Notes: generated by a model not told the origin, from the letters alone. 64,000 nucleotides of DNA from Gottfriedia acidiceleris (GCF_002128425.1 NZ_NESS01000006.1:1-64000); one strand, 5' to 3'; shown: positions 25,252 to 36,288, numbered from the stretch's first letter. Numbers and translations: made by a program.

Positions 25252-26706
25252 ATGTCATTATTTGAATATACAGTTTCAGAATTACATAGCAAATTAAAAT
25301 CAAAAGAGATTAAAGTAGAAGAATTAGTAAATGAATCTTATGAGCGAATCTCTGCAGTTGATGGTGAAGTAAAATCATTTTTAACTTTAAATGAAGAGCA
25401 AGCGCGTTTGCAAGCGAAAGCACTAGATGAAAAGCCTTGGGATGAGTCTCGTGGAATTCTTTCTGGTATGCCTATTGGTGTTAAAGATAATATCGTTACA
25501 AAGGGTCTTCGTACTACTTGTGCGAGTAAAATTCTTGAGAATTTCAATCCAATTTATGATGCGACAGTTGTAACGAAATTAGCACAAGCTGAGAGCATTA
25601 CGATCGGAAAATTAAATATGGATGAATTTGCAATGGGTTCATCTAATGAAAATTCTGCGTTCGGTGGCACTCGTAACCCTTGGAATACTGATTATGTACC
25701 AGGAGGAAGTAGTGGTGGATCTGCAGCTTCAGTAGCTGCTGGAGAAGTATTATTCTCTTTAGGTTCTGATACAGGTGGATCAATCCGTCAACCAGCTTCA
25801 TTCTGTGGAGTTGTTGGTTTAAAACCTACATATGGTCGTGTATCACGTTCTGGTTTAGTAGCATTTGCTTCTTCTCTAGATCAAATTGGTCCAATTACTA
25901 GAAATGTAGAAGATAATGCACTATTATTACAAGCAATTTCAGGATTAGATGCAAGTGACTCAACTTCAGCAGACGTAGAAGTTCCTGCATTTACTAAGGC
26001 ATTAACAGGTGATGTAAAAGGTCTTCGAATCGCTGTACCTAAAGAATATTTAGGTGAAGGTGTTGGAGAAGAAGCTCGTGCATCTGTAATGGCTGCTTTA
26101 AAACTATTAGAAAGCTTAGGTGCTACTTGGGAAGAGGTTTCATTACCACATTCTAAATATGCATTAGCTACATATTACTTAATTTCTTCATCTGAAGCAT
26201 CTGCTAACTTAGCTCGTTTTGACGGTATTCGCTACGGTCATCGTGCAGCTGATGTAGAAAACTTAATTGATCTTTATAAGAAAACTAGAGCTGAAGGCTT
26301 TGGAGATGAAGTTAAACGCCGTATCATGTTAGGTACTTATGCATTAAGTTCTGGTTATTATGATGCTTACTATAAAAAAGCTCAACAAGTACGTACATTA
26401 ATAAAAGAAGATTTCGAGAAAGTATTTGAAAGCTATGATGTTATTATTGGACCAACTACTCCAACACCTGCATTTAAAGTAGGAGAAAAAGTAAGTGATC
26501 CATTGACAATGTACGCAAATGATATTTTAACGATTCCTATTAACTTAGCGGGTGTACCTGCGATTTCTATTCCTTGTGGGTTCCACAATGGTCTACCATT
26601 AGGATTACAAATTATTGGTAAACATTTTGATGAGTCGACTATTTATAGAGTTGCCCATGCATACGAGCAAGCAACTGACTTTACAAAACAAAGACCACAA
26701 CTATAA
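25252..26706 (+). CDS. gatA: Asp/Glu-tRNA amidotransferase subunit A (amidase)
   Basis: The glutaminase subunit, 484 residues. The Ser-cisSer-Lys triad of amidase-signature enzymes is complete: K78 in GVKDN, S153 in GGSSGGS and S177 in GSDTGGS. AAGGGGGGAT lies before the ATG. Ammonia released here is channelled to GatB. Middle gene of the gatCAB operon. Confidence 0.97.
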   Translation: MSLFEYTVSELHSKLKSKEIKVEELVNESYERISAVDGEVKSFLTLNEEQARLQAKALDEKPWDESRGILSGMPIGVKDNIVTKGLRTTCASKILENFNPIYDATVVTKLAQAESITIGKLNMDEFAMGSSNENSAFGGTRNPWNTDYVPGGSSGGSAASVAAGEVLFSLGSDTGGSIRQPASFCGVVGLKPTYGRVSRSGLVAFASSLDQIGPITRNVEDNALLLQAISGLDASDSTSADVEVPAFTKALTGDVKGLRIAVPKEYLGEGVGEEARASVMAALKLLESLGATWEEVSLPHSKYALATYYLISSSEASANLARFDGIRYGHRAADVENLIDLYKKTRAEGFGDEVKRRIMLGTYALSSGYYDAYYKKAQQVRTLIKEDFEKVFESYDVIIGPTTPTPAFKVGEKVSDPLTMYANDILTIPINLAGVPAISIPCGFHNGLPLGLQIIGKHFDESTIYRVAHAYEQATDFTKQRPQL

Positions 26707-26721
26707 GGAGGCGCGGGAAAG

Positions 26722-28152
26722 ATGAATTTTGAAACGATAATCGGTTTAGAAGTACACGTAGAATTAAAAACAAAATCAAAAATCTTCTCACCAAGCCCTA
26801 ATGCGTTTGGTGCAGAACCAAATACAAATACTGGTGTAATCGATTTAGGCTATCCAGGTGTGTTACCAGTATTAAATGAAGAAGCCGTAAACTTTGGAAT
26901 GAAGGCTGCAATGGCATTAAATTGTGAAATTGCAACTGAAACAAAGTTTGACCGTAAAAACTACTTCTATCCTGATAATCCAAAAGCTTACCAAATCTCT
27001 CAATTTGATAAGCCGATTGGTGAAAATGGATGGATTGAAATTGAAGTTGGTGGCAAAAAGAAACGCATTGGTATTACTCGCGTTCATTTAGAAGAGGACG
27101 CTGGAAAGTTAAATCATACTGATGAAGGTTATTCATTAGTAGACTTTAACCGTCAAGGAACGCCATTAATTGAAATCGTTTCTGAGCCTGATATGCGTAC
27201 TCCTGAAGAGGCTTATGCATATTTAGAAAAACTAAAATCAATTATTCAGTTTACTGGTGTTTCAGATGTGAAAATGGAGGAAGGGTCACTTCGTTGTGAC
27301 GCTAACATCTCATTACGTCCATTCGGCCAAGAGGAATTTGGTACTAAGGCTGAATTAAAGAACTTAAACTCATTTGCTTTCGTTCAAAAAGGATTAGAGC
27401 ATGAGCAAATTCGTCAAGAAAAAGTATTATTATCTGGTGGAATTATTCAACAAGAAACACGTCGTTATGATGAAGCTACAAAAACTACACTCCTAATGCG
27501 TGTTAAAGAGGGATCAGACGATTACCGTTACTTCCCAGAACCAGACTTAGTTGAATTATACATTGATGATGAGTGGAAAGAACGTGTTCGCAGTAGTATT
27601 CCTGAACTTCCTGACGCTCGTCAAAAACGATATGTAGAGCAACTAGGCTTACCTGCATACGATGCAATGGTATTAACATTAACAAAAGAAATGTCTGATT
27701 TCTTCGACGCTACTGTAAACAATGGTGCAGATGCAAAATTAGCTTCTAACTGGTTAATGGGTGAAGTTTCAGCATACTTAAATAAATCACAAAAAGAGTT
27801 ACATGAAGTTGCTTTAACGCCTGAAAACTTATCTAGTATGCTTAAGTTAATTACAGACGGTACAATCTCTTCTAAGATTGCGAAAAAAGTATTCACTGAG
27901 TTAATCGAAAACGGTGGAGACGCGAATGAAATTGTAAAAGCAAAAGGCTTAGTACAATTATCTGATGAAGGCGCTCTTCGTAAAATCGTTATTGAAACTC
28001 TTGATGCTAACCCACAATCAATTGAAGACTTTAAAAATGGTAAGGACCGAGCTATTGGTTTCCTAGTTGGTCAAATGATGAAAGCGACTAAAGGTCAAGC
28101 GAATCCACCATTATTAAATAAGATTTTAATGGAAGAAATTCAAAAAAGATAA
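26722..28152 (+). CDS. gatB: Asp/Glu-tRNA amidotransferase subunit B
   Basis: The 476-residue kinase/transamidase subunit, which phosphorylates the tRNA-bound Glu or Asp and amidates it. It starts with [20 protein letters not shown] and has the [16 protein letters not shown] active-site segment. The helical and YqeY-like C-terminal tRNA-binding domains follow from about residue 295. AAGGAGGCGCGGGAAAG precedes the ATG. Last gene of gatCAB, followed by a terminator. Confidence 0.97.
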   Translation: MNFETIIGLEVHVELKTKSKIFSPSPNAFGAEPNTNTGVIDLGYPGVLPVLNEEAVNFGMKAAMALNCEIATETKFDRKNYFYPDNPKAYQISQFDKPIGENGWIEIEVGGKKKRIGITRVHLEEDAGKLNHTDEGYSLVDFNRQGTPLIEIVSEPDMRTPEEAYAYLEKLKSIIQFTGVSDVKMEEGSLRCDANISLRPFGQEEFGTKAELKNLNSFAFVQKGLEHEQIRQEKVLLSGGIIQQETRRYDEATKTTLLMRVKEGSDDYRYFPEPDLVELYIDDEWKERVRSSIPELPDARQKRYVEQLGLPAYDAMVLTLTKEMSDFFDATVNNGADAKLASNWLMGEVSAYLNKSQKELHEVALTPENLSSMLKLITDGTISSKIAKKVFTELIENGGDANEIVKAKGLVQLSDEGALRKIVIETLDANPQSIEDFKNGKDRAIGFLVGQMMKATKGQANPPLLNKILMEEIQKR

Positions 28153-28162
28153 GGCTTTAAAT

Positions 28163-28199
28163 ACAAAAAACTACGGGCTATACGCTCGTAGTTTTTGTA
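28163..28199 (+). terminator. Terminator of gatCAB, possibly shared with the convergent gene
   Basis: ACAAAAAACTACG pairs with CGTAGTTTTTGT around an 11-base loop. A-rich and T-rich flanks let it work on both strands. Confidence 0.8.
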
Positions 28200-28209
28200 C
28201 TGTTTAAGG

Positions 28210-28677
28210 TCAAAATGACTCAATAATATGGTTGGCTTGTTGGTGCATACAAAAGGATATCCACTTTACTGTTGGATCGTTATATAATCCTGTTATATGT
28301 ATTAATAAAGAAAAACAACCAGCACCTAATATGTTCCCAATATATGTTATCAGCCATAAATGTAACACTTCTAGCCAATTCATTTTTCCTCTAATTGCAG
28401 TATAAGCAAAATAAAATATGTTTCCTATGAATAGGTCGGCACCACCGTATGCAATTAGAAGAATGGCGACAGAAATTGTTATAGCAGCCATTGGGTAAGC
28501 AAAAGGCGTATGTGCGGCATGAAAAAAGTTACCTGATTTAAATGCTACGATCACTCCGAAGCCTATAAACATACTAGCCATTATTGCTCTTAATAAAAAA
28601 CGCAAAACACTATCACGATAAATTTTTAATTTTTTTAGAGCAAAATACTCTACATTCAAGAACGGTTTGTTTTCCAT
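28210..28677 (-). pseudogene. C-terminally truncated formate/nitrite transporter family protein
   Basis: 155 residues from MENKPFLN resemble the N-terminal part of the FNT channel family (FocA/NirC/YwcJ): a polar start, then a helix with RAIMASMFIGFGVIVAF, another with the GGADLFIGN motif, and LITYIGNILGAG. Full-length members have about 250-280 residues and six helices. This frame ends after the third or fourth helix, just before the conserved region that holds the CN(W/I)LV motif. A pentameric pore could not form normally. The start at 28677 is chosen from the family N-terminus; AAGGA lies 11 bases upstream. Its end abuts the gatB terminator, so a deletion probably joined the two. Confidence 0.65.
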
Positions 28678-28938
28678 CTCATTATCAATCCTTAATTCTA
28701 CTTTAATGTATTTATTATCAATATGTACTATAATGATTAAGTTGTTCAAAACGATTGGAAAATATAGCAAAGAAACGAATGTAATATAAATTTAATATAA
28801 TATTGTCTATTCAATCTGGGTTTGAACAAGCTTTAGAAAGGTAAAAATAGATAAGTAAATGGAAAAAGTTTACTACAAAAACTTTTTAGGTTAGGATATA
28901 AGTTAGAGAACTTAAATAAATAAGTAGGATGGTTAATG

Positions 28939-29820
28939 ATGAAACGTGCTAGAATTATCTACAACCCTACTTCTGGTCGTGAAATTTTTAAGAAAAAGCT
29001 TCCCGATGTGTTGCAATTGTTTGAGCAAGCTGGTTATGAAACCTCTTGTCATGCAACAACCGGTGCAGGTGATGCGACGATCGCAGCAAGAGAAGCGTGT
29101 GAACGAAAATTTGATTTAGTTGTAGCTTGCGGTGGAGATGGAACACTTAATGAAGTCATTAGTGGATTGGCAGAACAAGAATATCGACCAAAGTTAGGAT
29201 TAATCCCAGTTGGGACAACAAATGATTTTGCTAGAGCAATTGGTGTGAATGTTTCAATTATGGAAGCAGCTGAAGTCATAACAAATGGGCAAACTGTACC
29301 CCTTGATATTGGGAGAGTGGATGATAAATATTTTGTAAATATTTTAGCTGCTGGTAAAATTACAGAATTAACATATGAAGTACCTAGCAAACTAAAAACA
29401 ATGCTAGGACAACTAGCATATTATTTAAAAGGTATTGAAATGTTACCTAGAGTTAAGCCTACACGATTAAAAATTGAGTATGATGGAAAAGTCTTTGATG
29501 AGGAAGCATTTTTGTTCTTATTATCGAATACAAATTCTGTTGGTGGATTTGAAAAAATTGCACCTGAAGCAAGTATCAATGATGGACAATTTGACTTATT
29601 AATCTTAAAGAAATCAAATATAGCCGAAATCGTCAGAGTATGTGCTCAGCTATTAAGTGGCCAGCATGTACAAAATGAACATGTTCTTTATACTAGAGCA
29701 AGCCATTTGAAAATTATGTCTGATGATAAACTACTATTAAATATTGATGGCGAGTATGGTGGAGAAACACCATGTACTGTTGATATGCTTTACAACCATC
29801 TAGAAATCTATGTACCATAA
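28939..29820 (+). CDS. dgkB: Diacylglycerol kinase DgkB
   Basis: A soluble lipid kinase (YerQ) that returns diacylglycerol from lipoteichoic acid synthesis to phosphatidic acid. The 293-residue protein has the DAGK catalytic motif CGGDGTLNEV (about 64-73), IPVGTTNDFARA, and the C-terminal SNTNSVGGFEKIAPEA block with the metal site. Two ATG codons are adjacent; the second is 6 bases from AGGATGG and fits the family N-terminus MKRARIIYNP. It lies after gatB and before rlmCD, as in B. subtilis. Confidence 0.94.
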   Translation: MKRARIIYNPTSGREIFKKKLPDVLQLFEQAGYETSCHATTGAGDATIAAREACERKFDLVVACGGDGTLNEVISGLAEQEYRPKLGLIPVGTTNDFARAIGVNVSIMEAAEVITNGQTVPLDIGRVDDKYFVNILAAGKITELTYEVPSKLKTMLGQLAYYLKGIEMLPRVKPTRLKIEYDGKVFDEEAFLFLLSNTNSVGGFEKIAPEASINDGQFDLLILKKSNIAEIVRVCAQLLSGQHVQNEHVLYTRASHLKIMSDDKLLLNIDGEYGGETPCTVDMLYNHLEIYVP

Positions 29821-29847
29821 TAAGTGAAATAGTAGTAAATACTAGAA

Positions 29848-29882
29848 AAAGTAACCACGGTAGTTAACGTGGTTATTTATTT
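29848..29882 (+). terminator. Terminator after dgkB
   Basis: TAACCACG (29852-29859) pairs with CGTGGTTA (29868-29875), followed by TTTATTTT. Confidence 0.75.
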
Positions 29883-29929
29883 TGTATAATGAAATGGTTT
29901 AATAAAAGGTTGAAAGGTAGGTAAAGGAC

Positions 29930-31312
29930 TTGTCGAAAAGAGTGTTACCTGTAGAAAAGAATCAATTAATAGATGTTGAATTTATCGATTTAACTCATGA
30001 AGGACATGGAGTAGCAAAGGTGGATGGATATCCGATATTTGTACCTAATGCACTTCCAGGTGAAAAAGCACAAATTAAAGTGCTAAAAACAAGTAAAGGT
30101 TTTGGATTCGGTAAAATTATTGAATTCCAAAAAGAAAGTCAAGTTCGAGTTGAACCAATTTGTTCGATTTACAATCAATGTGGTGGCTGTCAAACTCAAC
30201 ATATGAGCTATGAAGGCCAGCTTGAGGCGAAACATAAACAAGTAGTAGAAGTTGTAAAACGAATTGGGAAACTGGATGATGTAGTAATTCATCCAGTTTT
30301 AGGAATGGAAAATCCATGGAGCTATCGTAACAAAGCACAAGTTCCAGTAGGGGAACTAGAAGGTGGACTAGTTGTTGGTTTTTACCAAAAGAGAAGCCAT
30401 GAAATTATTCCGATGAATGAATGTTATATTCAAGGAAAAGAAAATGATGAAATGATTCAAGCTGTGAGAGATCTTTGTGAGGAATTAAAAATTGAGCCAT
30501 ACGATGAAGTTGGCCACAAAGGACTATTGCGTCATATTATGGCACGCTATGGATACTATACAAATGAATCAATGCTAGTTCTTGTTACAAATAAAGTGAA
30601 CTTTGCTCAAAAAGATGAATTAATAGCAAGGATCGTTGAGAAATATCCAACAATTACAAGTATTATCCAAAACGTAAATAATGAAAAAACAAATGTGATT
30701 CTTGGAAATCAAACAATCGTATTATATGGAAGCGAAACAATCAAAGATAAAATTGGTGACATTACTTTCGAAATTTCAGCTCGATCATTTTATCAAGTGA
30801 ACCCTACGCAAACTAAGGTCTTATATGATAAAACACTCGAGTATACAAATTTAAATGGTAGTGAAACCGTTATTGACGCATACTGTGGAATCGGATCAAT
30901 ATCCTTATTTTTAGCTCAAAAGGCTAAAAAAGTTTATGGAGTAGAAATTGTACCAGAAGCAATTGAAGATGCAAAGCGAAATGCCATGATTAATGAGATG
31001 ACAAATGTTGAATTTGAAGTAGGGAAAGCGGAAGAAGTTATCCCTAATTGGTACAAGCAAGGAATTACAGCAGAAGTATTAGTTGTAGACCCTCCAAGAA
31101 AGGGTTGTGACGAGGCTTTATTAAATACAATCATTGATATGAAACCAAGTAAAGTAGTTTACGTATCTTGTAATCCTGCTACATTAGCAAGAGATTTACG
31201 AGTACTTGAAGACGGCGGTTATAAAACATTGGAAATACAGCCAGTGGATATGTTCCCACATACTAGTCACGTGGAAGCCGTCGCGAAATTAGTACTTAAA
31301 GAAGGTAACTGA
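29930..31312 (+). CDS. rlmCD: 23S rRNA (uracil-C5)-methyltransferase RlmCD
   Basis: A SAM-dependent RumA/TrmA family enzyme (YefA) that makes m5U747 and m5U1939 in 23S rRNA in Bacillus. The 460 residues comprise an N-terminal TRAM domain (about 8-66), a 4Fe-4S site (C78, C84, C87 and a later Cys), a Rossmann methyltransferase domain with [14 protein letters not shown], and the nucleophile C414 in [11 protein letters not shown]. The start is TTG, 5 bases after AAAGGA. Good match to the family in length and motifs. Confidence 0.94.
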   Translation: MSKRVLPVEKNQLIDVEFIDLTHEGHGVAKVDGYPIFVPNALPGEKAQIKVLKTSKGFGFGKIIEFQKESQVRVEPICSIYNQCGGCQTQHMSYEGQLEAKHKQVVEVVKRIGKLDDVVIHPVLGMENPWSYRNKAQVPVGELEGGLVVGFYQKRSHEIIPMNECYIQGKENDEMIQAVRDLCEELKIEPYDEVGHKGLLRHIMARYGYYTNESMLVLVTNKVNFAQKDELIARIVEKYPTITSIIQNVNNEKTNVILGNQTIVLYGSETIKDKIGDITFEISARSFYQVNPTQTKVLYDKTLEYTNLNGSETVIDAYCGIGSISLFLAQKAKKVYGVEIVPEAIEDAKRNAMINEMTNVEFEVGKAEEVIPNWYKQGITAEVLVVDPPRKGCDEALLNTIIDMKPSKVVYVSCNPATLARDLRVLEDGGYKTLEIQPVDMFPHTSHVEAVAKLVLKEGN

Positions 31313-31432
31313 CCCTGGTGCATTGTCAATGATGAGGCATGGTATAAGTGTAAAAGAAACAGGGGCAGCGTTATTTAATTTTGGGATAAAGAGTTTGTCT
31401 TGTATCCCATAATGAGAGGATTGAATGTAACT

Positions 31433-32413
31433 ATGATAAATAATTTTTGGCGTGATTTACCACGACCATTTTTTGTACTTGCACCGATGGAAGATGTAAC
31501 GGATGTTGTTTTTCGCCATGTAGTGAGTAAAGCAGGTAGACCGGATGTGTTTTTTACGGAGTTTACAAACTCAGATAGCTATTGTCATCCAGAGGGCATG
31601 AAAAGTGTGCGTGGACGTTTGATATTTACTGAGGATGAACAGCCTATGGTGGCACATATTTGGGGGGATAATCCTGAATATTTCCGTCAAATGAGTATTG
31701 GTATGGCAAAGTTAGGATTTAAAGGCATCGATATTAATATGGGCTGCCCTGTACCGAATGTAGCATCGAGAGGAAAAGGTAGTGGCCTAATTCTGCGTCC
31801 AGATGTAGCAGCAGAACTAATTCAAGCAGCAAAAGCAGGCGGACTTCCTGTCAGCGTGAAAACGCGACTTGGCTTTAAGGAGGTAAATGAGTGGGAAGAG
31901 TGGTTAACGCATATTTTAAAACAGGATATTGCCAACCTTTCTATTCATTTACGTACAAGAGAAGAAATGAGCCAAGTAGATGCGCATTGGGAGCTAATTC
32001 CGGAAATCAAAAAATTACGTGACCGCATCGCACCAAATACGCTGCTAACAATCAATGGAGACATTCCTGACCGTCAAGTTGGGCTGCAGCTTGCTGAAAA
32101 ATATGGTATTGATGGGGTAATGATCGGACGAGGCATTTTTAAAAATCCTTTTGCTTTTGAAAAAGAGCCAAAAGAACATAGCAGTAAGGAGCACCTTGAT
32201 CTACTAAGACTGCAGCTTGATCTTCAAGATCAATATGCGGAAGTATTGCCAAGGTCAATCACAGGGCTTCATCGTTTTTTCAAAATTTATGTCAAAGGAT
32301 TCCGTGGAGCTGGTGAATTAAGAAATCAATTGATGAACACGAAATCAACAGATGAAGTGCGTGCATTGCTCGATAACTTTGAGGCAAAGAATCTTGATGA
32401 AGTGGAACTGTAA
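31433..32413 (+). CDS. tRNA-dihydrouridine synthase family protein
   Basis: An FMN-dependent TIM-barrel protein of 326 residues. The N-terminal [17 protein letters not shown], the FMN/tRNA loop [12 protein letters not shown] with the catalytic C105, and NGDIPDR...[12 protein letters not shown] are Dus hallmarks. It would reduce uridines in tRNA. The start at 31433 fits the family; GAGAGGA lies 12 bases upstream, a long spacing. Codon choice differs from its neighbours, with more CTG and GC-ending codons, and the flanks carry short GC-rich strings, so transfer or late insertion is plausible. A second, standard dusB gene would be expected elsewhere. Confidence 0.85.
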   Translation: MINNFWRDLPRPFFVLAPMEDVTDVVFRHVVSKAGRPDVFFTEFTNSDSYCHPEGMKSVRGRLIFTEDEQPMVAHIWGDNPEYFRQMSIGMAKLGFKGIDINMGCPVPNVASRGKGSGLILRPDVAAELIQAAKAGGLPVSVKTRLGFKEVNEWEEWLTHILKQDIANLSIHLRTREEMSQVDAHWELIPEIKKLRDRIAPNTLLTINGDIPDRQVGLQLAEKYGIDGVMIGRGIFKNPFAFEKEPKEHSSKEHLDLLRLQLDLQDQYAEVLPRSITGLHRFFKIYVKGFRGAGELRNQLMNTKSTDEVRALLDNFEAKNLDEVEL

Positions 32414-32465
32414 AAGTGTCAGCCCTTGTGTTCCCAATTACTGCCTACACATCTAAATAAAATTA

Positions 32466-32524
32466 AAAAGTACTCTCTAGAGTAGACGCTTTAAAAGTCT
32501 AACTATAGAGTACTTTTTTTATTA
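32466..32524 (+). terminator. Terminator after the Dus-like gene
   Basis: AAAAAGTACTCT pairs with AGAGTACTTTTT across an imperfect arm, followed by a long T run. Confidence 0.8.
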
Positions 32525-32525
32525 T

Positions 32526-32780
32526 ATTTTAAACTCCAAATCTGAAAGATCAAAATGAATAAGTGGTTTTTTTCCTTTTCATGTAGAAAATATCCACCTA
32601 GTAAATGAGAAATGTTTACTTTACAATTAATGCAACTATACATCATCACAAAATTGAAAATAAGATGAAATAAGTAACATTTAAATGAATGAATTAAAGA
32701 CTAAATGTATAAATAGATTGATACGATTTACATGGATTAAGGTGACTTATTAGCTTAACGAAAGGATGTATCAACAGATA
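32526..32780 (+). other. AT-rich leader region of the amino-sugar operon
   Basis: No gene seen. It must carry the promoter of the four-gene operon, but I find no convincing -35/-10 pair; TTGATA near 32718 is the best -35 candidate without a clear -10. No cre site or purine/amino-sugar riboswitch is visible. Confidence 0.3.
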
Positions 32781-33698
32781 ATGAATAGATTGATAATCGG
32801 AATGGATGGCGGAGGAACAAAAACGAGAGTTATGGTCAAAGAACAACTAGATGGAGAAACGTTATTTGATCAAAATTTTGGGATGTCAAATTATAACAAT
32901 ATCGGTGTAGAAGGGCTTAGACCAGTATTTAGTCAAATATATGAATCGCTTAGTTCTATTTTTGGAGAGCGTTTACAAAATGCGATTCTTGTACTAGGCT
33001 CTGCGGGAGTAGATCGACAGAAAGATATTGATATTTATTTGAATGCATTAAAAGAAAGTGGTTTTACTTGTCAATTAGAAGTAGTGAATGATGCAGAAAT
33101 CGCTCTTGTTGGTGGAAACGGAGATCGAAAAGATGCATTAATAATTGCTGGAACAGGTTCAATTGTGATAGGCGTAGACTCAAAAGGAAATACATTACGC
33201 TCAGGCGGATGGGGTGGATTAATAAGTGATGAAGGTGGAGGTTTCCAAATTGGTTTACGTGCAATCACAGCTGTTATGAATGAGTATGACAACGTTATTG
33301 CTCCTACATCATTTACTGAAAAACTACTCGCTCATTTTAAGTTGAATTCACCAGAAGATTTTATGGACTTATTATACTTGGACGGTTCAATACCCGTTGA
33401 TAAGGTAGCTTCATGTACACCAATCATTCTAGAATCATGGGTAAAGGGAGACGAAGCTGCGTGTACAATTGTTGAAGGAGAACTAGATAAGTTGGTTCGT
33501 TTAGTCATTGGAATCAGCCGACAAATGGGATTAATTAATTTCCGTCTATCTGTCGCAGGAAGTTTGCTGACAAAATCAGCTGAGTATTTCAATACGCTAA
33601 AAGAGAAGTTAAGTGTGGCGTTACCACAAGTAGAACTTTCTACACCTCTATATGATCCAGTCTTCGGTGCTATCATTATTGGCGAAAAATACAAGTAA
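32781..33698 (+). CDS. BadF/BadG-type sugar kinase (GlcNAc/MurNAc kinase-like)
   Basis: An ASKHA-fold kinase of about 305 residues. The phosphate-1 loop GMDGGGTKT is at the start; the phosphate-2 region IAGTGSIVIG and the sugar-site GGWGGLISDEGGG (about 133-145) are typical of N-acetylglucosamine kinases of the BadF family. Clostridial MurK, which phosphorylates both MurNAc and GlcNAc at O6, is of this type. Neighbours with MupG-like and nucleotidyltransferase functions support amino-sugar salvage. The start is uncertain: the ATG at 32781 fits the family, but the only ribosome-like site (AAAGGA) is about 15 bases upstream; an in-frame ATG at 32766 is the alternative. Confidence 0.8.
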   Translation: MNRLIIGMDGGGTKTRVMVKEQLDGETLFDQNFGMSNYNNIGVEGLRPVFSQIYESLSSIFGERLQNAILVLGSAGVDRQKDIDIYLNALKESGFTCQLEVVNDAEIALVGGNGDRKDALIIAGTGSIVIGVDSKGNTLRSGGWGGLISDEGGGFQIGLRAITAVMNEYDNVIAPTSFTEKLLAHFKLNSPEDFMDLLYLDGSIPVDKVASCTPIILESWVKGDEAACTIVEGELDKLVRLVIGISRQMGLINFRLSVAGSLLTKSAEYFNTLKEKLSVALPQVELSTPLYDPVFGAIIIGEKYK

Positions 33699-33733
33699 TT
33701 CAAAATAAATTTAGTAAGGAATGGCGATCAAAT

Positions 33734-34861
33734 ATGCGTGAAATAGGAATTAGTGTGTATCCCAACTTTTATCCTTTGAATCAAATCAAAGATTATTTAG
33801 AAAAGGCTAGTTCATTAGGATTTAAAAAGGTATTTGTTTCACTGATTTTAAATAATCATGGTTTTGAAGGTGCACGAGATGTCAATGCGGAAACCTGGAA
33901 TGAATTACTCAGTTACTGTAAGGAACTTAATATGAATGTGTCAGCTGATATGAATGATGAAGTTTTCAACGAGTTGGGTTGTACATTGACCGACCTTACA
34001 GCTTTACAAAATATGGGGATCACAAGACTCCGCATTGATGGAGGGTTTACGAGTGAAGAAGTAGCAATTCTTTCAAAAAATAAGCAGGGAATTCAAATAG
34101 AAGTTAATGCTTCAATGTCTTCTTCCAATAATCAAAATGGAAACGCTTTACGCGAATGTCGTGAGTTTTTAGAAACAATAGAAAGAGAAGGAAATATTGG
34201 ACAACTAACAGCTTGTCATAATTTTTTCCCTCTACCAGATACAGCATTGTCTTTAGAGGACATACGCTCAATTAACAATATGTTTGCTTTATTCGGTGTA
34301 CCAGTAGGAGGTTTTGTTGCTTCACAGCTTTCTCCTAAAGATTTACACCACTTAGGTCATGGAGTTTGTACAATTGAAAAACACCGCTTTTTGCCTAGTC
34401 ATATTGCCATGCTAGAGTTATTTGCAAATGGTTTTAATGATGTACTAATTGGAGACTCGTTTGCAGATTTTTCAGAGCTAAATGAAATGGCTAGATGTTT
34501 CAAACAAGATTATATAGAAATTCCAGTAGTTTTTAATCAGTTTGTTTGCGATCAGACAAAGGTGAAAATTCAGGAACAGGCTCTTTTTTCAAGAGTGGAT
34601 CAACCTGCAAGTCTTATTCGTGCAACTGATACAAGAGGGATGGAAGTACCTCACTGCTATTGTGCACCAAGAGGGAAATATACAGTTTCTATTTTAAATA
34701 ATCGAAGTGCGCAATATGAGGGAGAGGTACAAATCTCATTGAAAGATTTAGGACAATCTGTTGAGCATAATGTCATTGGATTTGTTCATCCTTTTGCACA
34801 AGATTTAATGCCTTATCTACTAGCAGGCAAAAATAAATTTCGATTAGTTGAATATAAGTAA
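33734..34861 (+). CDS. MupG-like 6-phospho-N-acetylmuramidase (DUF871 TIM barrel)
   Basis: A 375-residue protein of the DUF871 family. Its S. aureus member MupG cleaves MurNAc-6-phosphate-GlcNAc inside the cell. The N-terminal REIGISVYPNFYPLNQ strand, the SADMNDEVF and RIDGGFTSEE loops, and the TACHNFFP segment are conserved features; the C-terminal 110 residues form the cyclophilin-like lobe. The first ATG, 33734, follows AGTAAGGAATGGCGATCAAAT. It lies 35 bases after the kinase, and its stop lies 25 bases before nucleotidyltransferase codon 1. Substrate assignment is by family, not by seen residues. Confidence 0.82.
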   Translation: MREIGISVYPNFYPLNQIKDYLEKASSLGFKKVFVSLILNNHGFEGARDVNAETWNELLSYCKELNMNVSADMNDEVFNELGCTLTDLTALQNMGITRLRIDGGFTSEEVAILSKNKQGIQIEVNASMSSSNNQNGNALRECREFLETIEREGNIGQLTACHNFFPLPDTALSLEDIRSINNMFALFGVPVGGFVASQLSPKDLHHLGHGVCTIEKHRFLPSHIAMLELFANGFNDVLIGDSFADFSELNEMARCFKQDYIEIPVVFNQFVCDQTKVKIQEQALFSRVDQPASLIRATDTRGMEVPHCYCAPRGKYTVSILNNRSAQYEGEVQISLKDLGQSVEHNVIGFVHPFAQDLMPYLLAGKNKFRLVEYK

Positions 34862-34886
34862 AAATTTTTATAATCGAGGTATTAGA

Positions 34887-36254
34887 ATGGTAAAAAGTGC
34901 AGTAATTCTAGCGGCAGGAAAAGGGAGTAAAATGTTTCCTTTCAATGCAGTTCGTTCTAAAACAGCAATAAAAATCGGCGGTAAACCATTAATTCGTTAT
35001 AACATAGAGTCCATTGTAGCAATGGGAATAGAAGAGATTGTCGTTGTTGTTAATGAGGAATATCAAAGAGAGATAGAGAATCTTTTATTCGATATAGAAA
35101 ATGTTAAATTTGTATCTGAACAATCAAATTTAGGAAGTGCAGAAAGTCTAGTAAGGGGAGTTGAGAAACTCTCAAATACTAAAGAATTTCTCGTTCTTTA
35201 TGGTGATACGATCGTCGAATATAAAGATCTCGAGCGATTAGTAAATTCCAACAAGCCTACAGTATTGTTAAAAAAATTAGAAGAGTCATCAAGAAATTGG
35301 ATCGGTGCGAGTATAAAGAACGGTTTCGTTCAGTCAATCGGTGCGCACTATCGCGGGGACAGTATTACCCATCAATTCGCAGGATTTCTTTTTGATGAGT
35401 CAATAATTGATGAAGTGAGAAGAACCCCCGATTATTTTCCGAATGTAAAAGTAGGTGTTGGCGTTCCGAAAGAACGATACATCGAAGCTGCACTTTTAAA
35501 ATCTCTTGAGAAAATAAAATTACAAGTGATTGAGTGTAATGGCCATTTCTTTGATATAGACAAGCCTTGGCATATGTTAGAAGCAAATGAATATATGGTG
35601 AATCATTTTTGTAATGCAATACAAGAAAATGACCTAGCGGAAGGTGCGACGATTTCTGAAAATGCAACCATTCATGGTCACGTAAAGCTTGGTAAGAATT
35701 CCTCAATTGGTGATCGAGTTGTCATCCACGGTAACCTAATTGTTGGTGATAATACAATCATTGATAATGGTGCGATTTTCAATGGCAATGCGGTTATTGG
35801 CGATCATACTGCCATTCGTAATTATTGTATTATTTATGATGGAGTTTCAATTGGATCACACTGTATATTCGACCATTGTGCAGAGTTCCTTGGTGGAATG
35901 GTAATGGATAAAGTATATCTATACCACTATGGCGAGTTTTATGGCGCAATAGGCAGTCATACGGATATCGGGGCAGCAACTGTTTGCGGAACATTACGCT
36001 TTGATGACGGTGAAACTGAGCACGTAGTAAATGGACGGAGAGAAATACCTTTGCATTTCTCAAATGCAGCTTATCTTGGTGATTATTGTAGAACCGGTGT
36101 GAATACGATTATTATGCCTGGTTGTAAAATTGGGGCTTATAGTGTTTTAGGTGCAGGTGCAATCATCGATAAAGATATCGAACAAAATAGCCTTGTTTTT
36201 GTAAAACAAGACCTGGTTATTAAAAAATGGAGTGAAAAGAAGTACGGGTGGTAA
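34887..36254 (+). CDS. GlmU-like sugar-1-phosphate nucleotidyltransferase with left-handed beta-helix
   Basis: 455 residues in two parts. The N-terminal half (1 to about 230) is a Rossmann-like nucleotidyltransferase with LAAGKGSKMFPF, KTAIKIGGKPLI and the metal-binding YGDTIVEY. The C-terminal half (about 250-445) has regular hexapeptide repeats (for example GDRVVIHGNLIVGDNTIIDNG) forming a beta-helix, like the GlmU acetyltransferase. GlmU itself normally lies near prs, so this is a second, dedicated enzyme. In this operon it may activate a salvaged amino sugar as a UDP-derivative. The start at 34887 has GAGG 8 bases upstream; earlier in-frame codons overlap mupG. Confidence 0.8.
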   Translation: MVKSAVILAAGKGSKMFPFNAVRSKTAIKIGGKPLIRYNIESIVAMGIEEIVVVVNEEYQREIENLLFDIENVKFVSEQSNLGSAESLVRGVEKLSNTKEFLVLYGDTIVEYKDLERLVNSNKPTVLLKKLEESSRNWIGASIKNGFVQSIGAHYRGDSITHQFAGFLFDESIIDEVRRTPDYFPNVKVGVGVPKERYIEAALLKSLEKIKLQVIECNGHFFDIDKPWHMLEANEYMVNHFCNAIQENDLAEGATISENATIHGHVKLGKNSSIGDRVVIHGNLIVGDNTIIDNGAIFNGNAVIGDHTAIRNYCIIYDGVSIGSHCIFDHCAEFLGGMVMDKVYLYHYGEFYGAIGSHTDIGAATVCGTLRFDDGETEHVVNGRREIPLHFSNAAYLGDYCRTGVNTIIMPGCKIGAYSVLGAGAIIDKDIEQNSLVFVKQDLVIKKWSEKKYGW

Positions 36255-36288
36255 TTTTATTAATTTAATAAAAGAAGGTAGAGGAAAT

